Shown here piece by piece: positions 1 through 13,000 of a stretch of 64,000 nt of DNA. The stretch spans positions 111,340,738 to 111,404,737 of the forward strand of contig CM040423.1 in NCBI GenBank assembly GCA_022702705.1, written 5' to 3'. The notes below the pieces were generated by a model. That model searched no databases and was not told the DNA's origin. It was given only the letters and a program-made list of their open reading frames with translations. Every line of letters starts with the position of its first letter. Position 1 is the first letter of the stretch. Both the position numbers and the translations under genes were made by a program. The DNA is from Papilionanthe hookeriana x Papilionanthe teres (taxonomy: Eukaryota > Streptophyta > Magnoliopsida > Asparagales > Orchidaceae).

Positions 1-2317
1 TGAACTAATTTAAATAAATCACTACAAACATATATACTACAATTCATCTTATAATTCATTCACATTCATATACTTGGAGCGTGAAAATTCATATCACCAA
101 AACATATATAGTTTTATAGAGATGCTAACTCCAAGAAGTACCCAAAAATCTGTAGAACCTCTCAAAATTAAATATTGCAAAAGCTCTACACGTCATACAT
201 GTCTACTCGCCTTCACACTCTTTACCTTTTACTGAAAGTCAAAACATAGAATGAGATACGCCAAGTTCAACAAAATAATTAAGGCTAAATAAAGATTTTA
301 TAGACAAAAAAAGAAGCATCATGGGTGAAAATTAAGGCCCTTATGTGTAACAGAAAAACACATCAAAACATGTTTTGATTGTGTAAATCATTTAAATAAA
401 AAGACATGTACTACAACAAATCATGCCAGTTTTGTAAAACATGTATTTTATTCATTCATGTGTAATCATAGGCATATTCAACAAGATTTCATAGTCAATA
501 ATCGTAATCATATGAATGTCACTTATAATTATATAGACTTTAATTATTTCCATATCATTTCGTGTCATTAGGTTGTCTACCTGTCCAAAACTTTATTAAC
601 TAATAATAAAAGTTGTACCTCTCCCAATATAATTGTTATCAATAGTCCCTTCTTATATCAACGATTCTCGACTTTCCATCCCATTTTGATACCAGCGCTT
701 TGCGAATTTATTCTTCGTTTAAGTATCAAAAGTCGGAAATCCTATTGTTCTCTATCATTCGTACTTGCAAGCATTCATGTGACAACTCACCTAATGTACC
801 ACTTGCGGCATTCCTGCAATCAAAATTTTTTTATTAAGCAATCATAAAAAAATATCATCATATGCATAATCAACATGATATGAATATTTGCAGAGAAAAA
901 CTCATAAACAGGCTTATCGTGTCAATATATAAGAAAATCATGGTTATCATCAGTTTCAATTCAAGTTGACATTCATGTCTATTTGCAGGTATTCAACAAT
1001 ATGAGAAAATTCGAAATACATTCACATGTCACAAGAAATAATAGTAAAATTCTAGAAAGATACTATGTTTAATTTTACATGTGATTATTTCACTTGAAGT
1101 GATAGAGGAGCCCTACAATGTATTCCCTTAAGCCCGTCTTGAGCTAGCCGCCTCGTATAAACCAATTGAAATTTAAAATCCTCGAAAATTCATGAAATTT
1201 GTAACTATGATCTTATTTTAACCCTAAATTTGTAGCTTGTTTCATATTACCATATTGAGTAATAGTTATATTCGACCTTTTAGTTTTGGATATTCACTGC
1301 TAACTGTCTGAGCTGTCTTGATTAATATATCTGAGTTGATTGCACTGTTAATTGATGTAAATACATACGATCACCAATCTTCTGCTTTCCAACTATAGGA
1401 CATCTATATCTTTAATCAATTTTAGCTCTCGAGTAATAATTCTGCTTGCACTATTTGTGGATTTAATGCTTAAAGTATCAGCAATTATTATTTGTTCGGC
1501 TAGGACAAAGTTTGTATATCCATCTTTGATAAACTCTAGCCATCTTCTTTGTCTCAAATTTAATTATTTTTGTGTGAAAATATTATTCAAACACTGATGA
1601 TATGTGAATATCTAACATTTCACGCTATACAGGTAATGTTTCTAAATTTGTAGAGCAAAGGCCAAAACAGCTAATTTCAAATCATGTGTATGATAATTTC
1701 TTTTAATTGTCTGGATGCATAAAGTATTACCTTTCGTTTGTTTTTTTTTTTTGCATTAGACCACAACCCAAACCTCCTAATGATGCATCACTATAATGTA
1801 TTCTTCATCAAAAATTTTGATTTGGTACCACATGTAAACTCTTTCATCTTGGTTGTGAATTTTTGGAGCCCACAACTTCACAAGAATCTGATCCCTAATT
1901 GTAAATCACCATGTGCATTCAATATAATTATTAGTCATAACTAACAAATATTCATTTTATAACAAGACATCATTTGGCCATGTAGTTTACTCATTTTTTA
2001 AAATGTATTCTATCATTATGGTGATGAGTGTTGACTTTATCTAGAAATGGAGGGTTAGAAGACAAGCACATGACACATTTGAATCGTTTCTTCAGCCTTG
2101 TACTTTCTTTCTCATAAGATAGTGAAGTCTCTGAGCTTCAGTCAATATTTACTACTTGTTTTCTAGCCATTTTATTGTAAAATTTTTGTGTTGTCCATGG
2201 ATTAATTTTAATCAAACATATCGCATGTAATGTTTGTGCTTATAGGGTTAACTTGTCTATGTCTTACATTAAAAAGGCCTCATATAAAGATGTATGTATT
2301 TCCTTTGAGTTTGGCAG
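1..2317. other. AT-rich intron or upstream flank, no gene seen
   Basis: AT-rich DNA before the first recognisable RCC1 exon. Because exon 2318-2391 opens in the middle of a codon, this is most likely the 3' part of an intron. The expected first exon(s), which encode the start of the propeller, were not found here. A short open frame at 1738-1944 has no recognisable motif and I treat it as chance. Confidence 0.6.
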
Positions 2318-2391
2318 AATCAGGTAAGCTCATCACATGGGGATCTACGGATGATATGGGCCAGAGCTACCTTAGTTCAGGAAAGCACGAG
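2318..2391 (+). CDS. RCC1 gene exon (blade with LITWGS)
   Basis: Acceptor TTGGCAG and donor GAG|GTAATA. The exon enters in phase 1 (split Glu codon) and leaves in phase 0. It encodes SGKLITWGSTDDMGQSYLSS then GKHE, a typical outer-strand RCC1 segment. Confidence 0.9.
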
Positions 2392-5300
2392 GTAATAATT
2401 ATTTGGACCTAATCATTACGATTGCTGCTGCACTAATTTTAATTCAGTACCCTTTGAATTCTATCGGCAAGTTATGGAAATTTAATACAGGAAATTCCAG
2501 AAGCATTTCCTCTTCCCGGTGAAGCAATGATAGTGAAAGCAGCTGCAGGATGGGCTCACTGTGTTGCAATTACAGGTTCTTATTTTTATTTTTTGTAGTT
2601 GCTATAAATATAATAATTCAACATTCAAATATAGTTCTCAGAGTTTTGCCTATTATTAGAATCAAATCATGTAAAGAGGAGTTCTAGGATTTTGTTTTAG
2701 ATTTTCAATAAATGAGATTGAATATTATTTTGAAAAGATTTGTCTTATCAATGTTCGTTTGCAAAAGCTTGCGGGGAAGTGTACACATGGGGCTGGAAAG
2801 AGTGTGTTCCAACTGGGAAGGTTATTGGAGAACAACCTGCTATTGGAACTTTAGCGAAGGATGAAAGACAAAGCCCTTTCATGAATGAGCAAGGTGGTGT
2901 TAACAATTATCTTCTTCTAATTTATAAAACAAAGTAGGATATACTTTGTTTGAATAAATTCATGAAAATTGTAGCATGTATAAATTCAAATGCAGTGAGC
3001 CCAACATCACATGCCTCTAGGGCAAATAGCGGAACAATAGCTAATTATGAAGGTAAAGGCAGTGAGGAGAGCTTAAAGCGCAGAAGGTTATCTTCAGCTA
3101 AACAAGGTCCTGAGAGCTCATCACCAGGCGATGAAACTCTTTCATCACTTCCCTGCCTTGTAACACTTGCTGTAGGGGTGAAGATTACAGCAGTAGCTGC
3201 TGGTGGCCGTCATACTCTTGCATTGTCAGGTGCTTCTACTTTTTCTATTGATTGTTTATTTCATCCTCCTTGAATGTATTTCATGTTGTTTGAAAATTTA
3301 AGAGAAGGCTCATATAGTTAGCAAAACTTTGGTAATGGGTTTGTATTCCAAGGTTTCAGATGTTGGTCAAGTGTGGGGTTGGGGATATGGAGGTGAAGGC
3401 CAACTGGGTTTGGGTTCTCGAACACGCATGGTTTCTTCCCCTCATCTTGTACCATGTATTGAGCCAGCTTCTTTTGCTAAAGATAGATCTTCAGCTTCCT
3501 GTAAAGGAAATACGAGTTCAGATGGGCATGCTTGCCGGGTTATTGGAAGCTCTGTTAAGGCCATTGCATGTGGAGGTCGTCATAGTGCAGTAGTTACAGG
3601 TATACAGATTGTGGATTTAGGCATGTGATAATTTAATACACTTACAATTGCTCTAGCTGCTGTGTAAACTTTGCAATTTATTTGTTCTGTTACCTCGGTC
3701 TGACTGCATAGAAATAATTCAAAAGTTGAAAATACTACAGAAATGTTCTGGATGGATTTTCTTACTTGACGTACTTTCTTGAAAGCACGTTAACATTTTG
3801 TGAGCATGGATTAGATGGAGGTGAAACTTTGTTCAAACATATAAGGTGTTCTGTTAAGGTGGTCGTATGGGAAAAAAAAAATACTGATATGTTAAAAGAG
3901 GTTATATTCAATTCGTTGAAATCAATATATCTTGGATCAATATTCTAGATGGCTGTTTTGTTTTGTGTAGTGAGGAAGTCATTAAAGGACATCGTTATTT
4001 TAGGTCTCCTAAATGAAGGAACTAACAGCCAAGGATGAAATATGCTAAAGACTGGAATGTTTGGCCAAAATTATCGTGGAATTGGGGTCAATATAAATTT
4101 TTATTTCCTGATTATAGTATTGATGGTGACAGAAATTGGAGAACTGATCGATCATCTTTCATTAGAGCATGCACATAATTCATATAATCCTAGGAAAGCA
4201 TAGAATAAGAACATTTAAAATTAAGGAGTAGAATTAAATTACAAAATGATTAGAATAGTTCACAAATTGTTAAGTAGGCAATATAGATATTATTGATCAA
4301 TGTGTTAGCAGTGGAAGAGAAAGAAAGTGGTTGAAATTTTTGGTGAGTGTGGTTTCCAAATTATGGAAATTATGCTACTATTTTATAATCCCCCTTAAAC
4401 GATTGGATGAATGTCATCCATTCTAAGCTTGCCTGATAATTTCTAAAAGACTATCCCTGATAATCTTTGTGTATGAATGTTGGAAAATTGTTTACTTGAA
4501 TGGAGTATAGATTAGATGATTGTCATGCTTCTTCTTTAAAAGTATCCGTTAACTTCACTATACTTTGTACAATCATATTGTATGAGATTTTTGTTGATTT
4601 ATATATATAGGTCAAATCAAATATATATGGCAAGAACAACAAACAACAAGCAAGATGTTTTTTAAATTGGGATTGAATCAATCAATCTTAGCTGAAATTA
4701 GTTAAAACACCTCTCTTTCAAACAAAATTTTGCCATTGAGTATGAAATGCCAAAATTGCCCAATTAAGGCCACTCTATGATGACGATGGACAACTGATAC
4801 AACAATGCATGATCAAATCCAAATTACTTCAATCGTTAATAAAAATGCTGAATGATGCCTAGTCGTGAAATGGACTGTTCCGATACATCTTGAACTTTAA
4901 AATTCACCAAAAAAAAAACTTTATGATCACAATGACCAAATATGTGAAGACGATGATTGTTGAATAGGATGTGCTCAAATTAGGCTTGAATTACCACGAC
5001 AATTGTAGGAAAAACCCAAATGACATATATAAAATAAACCACGTGATTGTGTTTGGAATATCAAAAGTATTTAAAAAATATATATCTATGTTGCCCGAGT
5101 CCCCACATGAATACGAAACACCCCAAATTATCGAACATGAGATCAAAACAAACATCATGGCACATGAAGATTTAAGAACTGGATGAAAATGACAATCACA
5201 TTTAATTTCACATATATTTATATATTATAATAAAAAACAAATAAATAAATATGTTCTTTTTTATTGAAAATTTATGTTTTAGTGATAACTAGGCTAAAAA

Positions 5301-7012
5301 TTATTAATTAGAGTATTAGTGGAAGTTGGGCTTCGTAGTTGAATAGAAGACTCTACAACTCCTCCACATATCTTAGAAAAAAAGTCTTGTTTTCTTAACC
5401 TCGTATCCATGTTAGGCCGCATTCTTCGTCCTGTTAATAGAAAAAAAAAATCGAAACCTGTCACTACCCATCCCACTCTCTCCGAGCTCATGCCCCTAGT
5501 TTCGTCAGCCTGAATCTTGCAACTTTTTGAACACCAACCTAGACTCTTATTTTCCTTCTCTTCCTTCTATCCTTACTGTCTCCTGCTCCCAACACATTGC
5601 AACTCAAAAACCTTCAGATGTTGTGTGCCTTGCTCTCGCTCTTTTTCTCTCTTAAGTTGAACAAAGCTGTTCCCGTTCTCAGGTGCTTATGAGATGTCCA
5701 CAACGTTGCACACCACATTCCTCCCAGTTGGTGTGGCCCAAAAACCACTCCAAGCTCCCATTAGAACACTCAGCTGTCCTCCTCATTGATTCACACAGAG
5801 CATTCCCTCTTTTATTCCAATAGAAATCAAAACCCATCTTTCGCAAACATTTTCTCTTTCATGCATGTTCGAACACAAGTCTCATGCCCCACACCAACCC
5901 ACACACAATCTCTAAAATCCTATACATTCTCTTCACTGTTCGGTGACCAACCACCTCAGGTGCAAGCACCCGTTTTTCTAAGCCAAACAATCCCAACACC
6001 TTGCTTCCTCTTTGACTGCAAGTAGGCCACAAAACTACGCATGATTCCAATCTCAACCACTTTATTGCACCCACTGCCGTATGTTTGAACACACTCACTC
6101 TTAATGTTATCATTTGCATCCTCATTTAAAACCTTAGACTAAAAATGCCACGACCAACTCATTCCTGTCCACCCTTCACTTTGGAGTGCAATCCATTGGC
6201 AATTGAAACATTGGTTGAAACGCCATCAGCTCTCCCTCCCACTACCGGAGACCTCCTCCCCTGACAATACTGTTTCTGTTTTGCGATTGACGTGTTGCTA
6301 GATGGTTCAGTCGGGCAACCTACAATTTCAAACTTGTTGAAAACAATACTGAAGGATTCTTACCTACAAAGGATAATGCTCGGTCCGACAATCAGGAGAG
6401 CATTGATGCAGAGAAGACAATTCATTAGGATGCTCCTCATCCTCAGAATGCATCAGGTGTAGAGACACTTCATACTTCACATACATTAGAACCTATTACT
6501 GATGCAATGGTTGACAATCTCTCCACTGCGGTTCTACCACCTCTTCAGAATGAGCAAGTTGTTACTGTTAGTCAGGAGAAAGGGGCTCATCAACTTATAC
6601 ATGCCCGACAATCTATTGACCAACATACTGATCAGATGAGTTAGTTTTCGGACGAGGAAGGACATGTTTACACATCCAGGAGGAAAAATAATGGAGGCCT
6701 ACTCGAGCTCAGGAACTTAATGGATGATACATTGGTTACTTTAGGTAATGACACGAAACTCAACAATTTGTTAGCTGGCTCTCTTCCTAGAACTAGAGGC
6801 AGAGATAGGACTAAATTGGGTCGTCTCTAGCTACTTTGTTTGCTACGATTTGATAGTTTTGGTTTTTTTGGGTTTACATGTATCTTTTCTTCTTTTTTAG
6901 AAATTTTGTGTATTGTATCGTGTGGGTAGGGTGCCTTTATTGGGTCCTCCTATACACTCTATCTATATCTTTTCTCTTTTAATATATTAGCCCTTGGGCT
7001 TTTCGATATATG

Positions 7013-7060
<48 letters not shown>

Positions 7061-10000
7061 TAGATTGTGTACGTATTTTCATCCTTGAAATTTGTGCCTT
7101 GTCGTTCATTGCCTTGTGTACTAAGGTTAAAAATGATTGCTACCATTAAGCCCTTAAAGTTTTGATTGCAATGCATTGGGTATGACAAGTGGAATCCTTG
7201 TACATTTTTCGTGGCACATCTGGGAAAGTCATAGGTGGTGCTCATGAGATAAAGGGTAAATCCTATGCACGCTTTTCTTAGCATGACAAGAAAAATATAT
7301 ATTGTAAAGTTATCTTGTAGGCACCCAATGGAGGCTCTTTTGGCGCAGTGGATTTAAAATATTTTGACCATGATGTCTCACAATACTGATCACACATGTC
7401 TTTTTCAATGTAATGGGTAGACCTTGACTCTCGATGCAACCATTTTATGTGGGGATGAGGCCGGGAGGATTTTGAAATTTTGATTGAAGAGACTTGATCA
7501 TATATATTAAATTAAACAAAAAATAAAATGCAAAAATAACAAAAGGAGAAATGTAAAATTAAGTACTAATATGCTTTTCATAGCATGATGAGGAAGTTAT
7601 GTGCTCACATCGTTTTCTTGGAGGTATTTCATGCTGCCTTTGTTAGTTTGCTGGATTTTAAAAATTATGGCCGCTTTCTTATGAAACTGATTTTGTCTGT
7701 CTTTTTTGAAGTGGTAGGAAAAATCAATCTTGATGTTGCCTCCTAAGTGAGTTTGATGTCTACAAGCTATCCAATTTTGGACTAAAATGGGAACTCGATA
7801 AGATTTAAATTGAGCTTATGTAAAACTTAAATGGGATTTTTATAAGTTTGAACAGGCTAAAAAACAACTAAATAAAGACATAAAATACAAAATTTAAGTA
7901 CAACGTGGACCTAAAATTAAACTTACAAGAGACTCAATGACTCATCAACAAGCATTAATGAGACCTACAATAAACTCAGTTACTTTCTTACAAGCATTTA
8001 AATGATCTTTGTCAACATTTGGATTATCCTATATTGTACTAAGCTGAAAAGAGCATAAGATTGGGCTTGTAGGGAATACAACATATCTTTTGTGAGAAAG
8101 AATAAAGCTAAACAATGCACTTACAGAAATTTAAAAGGTTATTATTGGGCAAAAATCAGATTCAATTGAACACATAAGTATTCAATAAATTGAAGGCTAA
8201 GTGCAAGAAATAATATTGCATTGTTTTGAACACACAATCAAAATCTTGATTGTCTATATGCCACGAGAGTCAAAAAGAAAAATCTTTAAGTGGATAAGAG
8301 TTGTTTAAGGATTTTAAAATAAGGCGTGCACAAATTTTAATGACAAGATTCTCATAAAAATTATGAAGTTTAGATATTTTTAAGCTTTATGCTTATATCA
8401 CTAGATAATTTACATATTACAAGACAATGTTGTGAAATGACCTCTGAAGCTGTCAATTGCATCTTAAAGTGCACCAAATATCATGTAATTGCATCTTGCA
8501 AGTGGATAAAAAATCATACAAGTACATCTTGTGAGTGCATTGAGATGTGTGCAAATGGTTAAGTGTAAATATTCCCACATGTGCTCCTGTGCTTTGATGT
8601 TTGAATATTTGATATAAGAATGCTACACAAGTTAAAATAATATAAATTTAGGGTCCGTTTGGGGCGGCTCTGCGGTGGAGGTGCGACACTACACCGTAGT
8701 TTTGTTTATTTGGGTAAACTGCGTTTTTGACAGTTTTTTCAAAAAGCTGCATCTGGAATCTGCATTTTTCCACCGGTCCTAGTTAGGTGCGGTGATAGCT
8801 TTCTAGCAGTGGTCTGACTTTTTCCAAAAAAAAATTATAATAACCACATCATTTTGAACTTCAGATTATTTTTCAGCAGCTTCACTACTCATTTGGCATA
8901 GATGCAACTTATCAATAAGTTGCTACAGCTTAGCTGCTCTAAGAAGCTGCTGCTGAAAAGTTGCTACGGGGAAGCTGAGTGACTATTTATCTTCTACGGT
9001 TTGAAAACAACTCTGTGGAAGCTATTTCTGGACAAATGACCATTCTGCCATTGTGTGGTAATGCTGATACTTCAGAAGTAAAAATCCACTTTAGAATAAT
9101 ATAAAAATCTAGATATACAACTCACTTAATAGTGAGTATCAAGAATGTTAAAGAAAAAAGAAAAAAAAAACTATTAAAATTACAAGTTATAAAATGTTTA
9201 TATTGTTTTTAACATGCAATTGATGTATGTCCCGTGCTACACTGTTCTTCAGAGATGTTATCCACGCTATCACTATCGGCAGTGGAATCCACCGGACTGT
9301 TTGCTCATCGGAAGAAGTCACACTTCTCCGCGATGCTCCGCGAGCACCTGTAGAACTGTTTTCCTTAACTAATGGGTCCTATGTGATATCAGTAAGGAAG
9401 TTTGTAGTCCGCAATGACAGAACAATCGTCGGGATGTCCCTGAAAACTTTGAGCTATTCTTTCTTGAATGCTACAAAAGACAATTCATTAGTCATGAGAG
9501 AAGTTAAAATTACTAAAAAAAGTAATAAATTACAGTTTTTTGCGGGCTCGAGGTCTCAATGAACTCAATATGCCAACTAACGAATTTGCCAGCATAAGAA
9601 GAAAATAGACCTCGTAAAAAGCAGGGTTCTTGGTTGCCTTTAACTCACATAAAGCCAATTTCGTGTGTGTCACATATGCATATCACCAAAAAAGACTATC
9701 CATAATACCCTCAAAAATTTTATTGCTGAAAAGAAAAGAATTCTGTTGCCTTCATTAGGATTTCACATGTGACACCAACCAACTGTGACTAACAAGTCAT
9801 CCAAAGAGCAAATGTCAAACGTCTTATCATCGACTCCTCAAACCCAAAAAAAAAAGTTTACAAATGAAAAAAAAGCTTTTAAATAGTGTATAGAGCTCAA
9901 TGAATGAATATCAAATATACAAGAAAATATAAATAAACAGAAACTGAATAAAATTCAAATAGTACTAAATAAAGTACATATCATAAAATAATAAATTCTC

Positions 10001-13000
10001 CAATCATCCTCCTATTATACATCAGTAATTTATTCCATCTACTTTGCTATCTCGCTCACATCTTCTCCGCCTGCAGCATAGGTGGTGGAAGCGTCACTAA
10101 TGTTGTGACAAAGAATGCTCAAGACGGTACTCAAAAACTTCTAATGGTATATGTTCATGATCCTCATCCGCTCGGCGAAAGTTGATGTCATTGCAGGAAG
10201 AATGTCACCGAATATAATTGTGGAGAGCCATCGTGGCAATCATAATCTGTACTTGTTTGGGAAACAGATAAGAAGGAATATCCCGTAGTATAACCTATTT
10301 CTTCTTCAAAATACAAAAAGTCCTCTCAATGACACCGCGTAACGAGGAATGTCTTTTATTGAACATTTTTTTTTGCCTCGTGTTACGTTGCTTGTTCGCT
10401 CAAAGTCCGGTATGTGATACTTTTTGCCAGAATATGACTTGAGATACCATCGCTGCAACAAATATCTAGCATCAATCAAGTAATATTTGCTTGATATAAA
10501 TTGCATAATCAATATAGTAAAAGTTATTTGTGATATTAGCTCTGTCTCAATCATACATGCAGGAGAATATGGGAAGTTGTAAGTGGTATTCTGCGTACAG
10601 TTTTGAAAATTCTATTATCATGCGCACTGCCCTCCCAACCGGCCATAACAAAAACGAAACACATGTTGAAGTCGCAAACGATTATGAAATTCTCCGACAA
10701 GCTCCCACTACAACCGATGAATGCAAGATCTCATTATTTGGAACACTTGCGTCAACTTGTTTTCCGTCAATTGCTTCAATACAATCCTGGTGAAATAATA
10801 TTGAGTTCCTAAAAATGTTGTTTTTTTTCAAAATTGAATGTAATAAATTTGAGGCATTATCTTAAAGAACGACATGTATCGTGCATCGCGTGAAATCTCT
10901 GTAGGGTCCGTTCAAACGTAGGATCAGTGGATTTGATGACATGAAGGAAATCTCTCAAGTGTCTTCAAGCCCACTGAGAAGTACCTGCAAATTGTTTCGG
11001 AGGAGTTTTGAAATCGCTTCATTGCTCATCGCATTGATTCGTTTTGGGATAGTATGTACAGTGTTATCGTCAACACCTCTCACGAAGTCGTCCTGACAGA
11101 TCCATGAAGTCCATGAGATCCATGTAGTTCCTCCAATAGGTAAATAAATATTGTCTGTCTCATGCGGAACGTATTGCTAAATCTCGTTGGGCGGCTCGCA
11201 AGCAACTCACCAACCCATTTATTCTCAATATATGAGGATGTTATGCATGGAGACCGATCAATGTACGAGCTATAATACTCATAGATCAAGCATACAACAA
11301 CTACAATTCTTATTATGTGCATTCTTTCAGTTGCATCCGTGTAGATCAATATCCTTCAGTATAACACAGAAGCATCATTGTTTTAACTACAACTACATAA
11401 GATTACGAAAAAAAAAAGATGAACTGATTCCAATCAATTTAAATATCCAAATCATAACAAAAAAATTAAACAAATATAAATGTCCCAAGCGATTGTAAAT
11501 TAAAAAAATCCCTCAAATGTTCATACGAATATAAAAACGTCGTTGATATGCCATCCTGCAGGCATCGAGTATCTTCACGAAAAAATCACGGGCCGGATCC
11601 TCAAGCAACTCTACCGGAAAAGATTATAGTGGTTCATCCTCAAAAAATTTCTTTGATCTATTCAAAATTTTCAAGAGGTTGCTCGATAGAACTTGCATGA
11701 GGTGTGTGGGGTTCACTACTGCAAGAGGACACCAGCTGTGATATCTGACTTCTAAGGAAAGCAACCATAACTTTTTTTTATTCTTAACCCTTAGATGCTT
11801 AGAACGAGATGTGGACTCAAGTTCATGCTGCTCTAGGCTGGGGATTTCATTTCAATCACCTTATTGCTGGGCTCCTAAGTTCTTGGGGGTGTCACCAAAC
11901 CCTTTCTCGCTAGGGGCATATGCATACTTACCCGTAGCAACGACACCTCGAACATTCGATCCAGTTTCTCGTCCAACTCAGGCTCAACTCCACAAATTTA
12001 AATTTCTTTGCAGCGGGCACCACCTACAAAGTCATAAATGACACTTCATTTAAAAAAAAAATAAATTGACCAAATTAAGGGAACATGTCAAAAATGCTTA
12101 CCGCAAGTCTTTCTGCCCACCACTCCTTAGGAGCATTAATATTTCGCTTCACCAGATCCCACCCCAAGCCCGTTGAACCTCGTTTTAATTCCTTCCAAAA
12201 TTTTTAATCATTCTTGAGTTGATCTTACTTGTTCTTCAATTGCATTCTATCATACTCTTTGCCTGTACTTTTCTTAAATTTTTTGAGAATAATTTGCCAC
12301 CCTTGTTGAAATTGGTAGTAGACCTATCTCTCAGATCGATCTCTTTAATGCAAATGCCAAAACATATTATTTTCATTTTTTTTCCCAAAATGCGGGCTTA
12401 TCAGTCTCTTTGGCCTTATTAGCCATTGTATTTATTACTACAATAAAAAAATGCGAAGTTATATAAAAAAAATTGCCACAAAACCTTCACCCCAAGCTAC
12501 AATCAGTTGAGCATTGCCAAGATCAATGAAAAATACTACACAAGAAAAAATGCAATCTAAGAAGCTCGAAAAAATAAATCAACTGCAAAATAAGTTATAA
12601 TGAAACTTTTCTCATTGACCTAAACAACCCAACAAACTTTTAAGAGCGAACAAGCCACTTTCACCATTCCAAGCCTCCACAAAACCCTCAACCCTATCCA
12701 TAACCACCACTTCTTGGCCCAATCCAAAGCCATAAAACCCTCACCCCAAGCCACAACTTGTAACCATCTCCCCAACTCACAACCAACCCAAGCCACATCC
12801 ACATCTCCAAGCCATAGCCACCACCCCAAGGCACAACCCAAAAACATCATCCCAAGCCACAGCCACCACCCCAACCACAATGAGAACTTTTGGCCCAAGC
12901 CAGGGCCACAAAATCCTCATCCCAAGCCGCAACCACCATCCCAAGCCACAATCCAAAAGCATTATGCAAACCCACAGCCACCCCATGCCATAGCCACCAC

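Noticed and set aside
1..2317. Search for the first RCC1 exon (Met, WGY-type opening blade)
   Set aside because: No stretch encodes the expected opening blade. The first exon must be further upstream.
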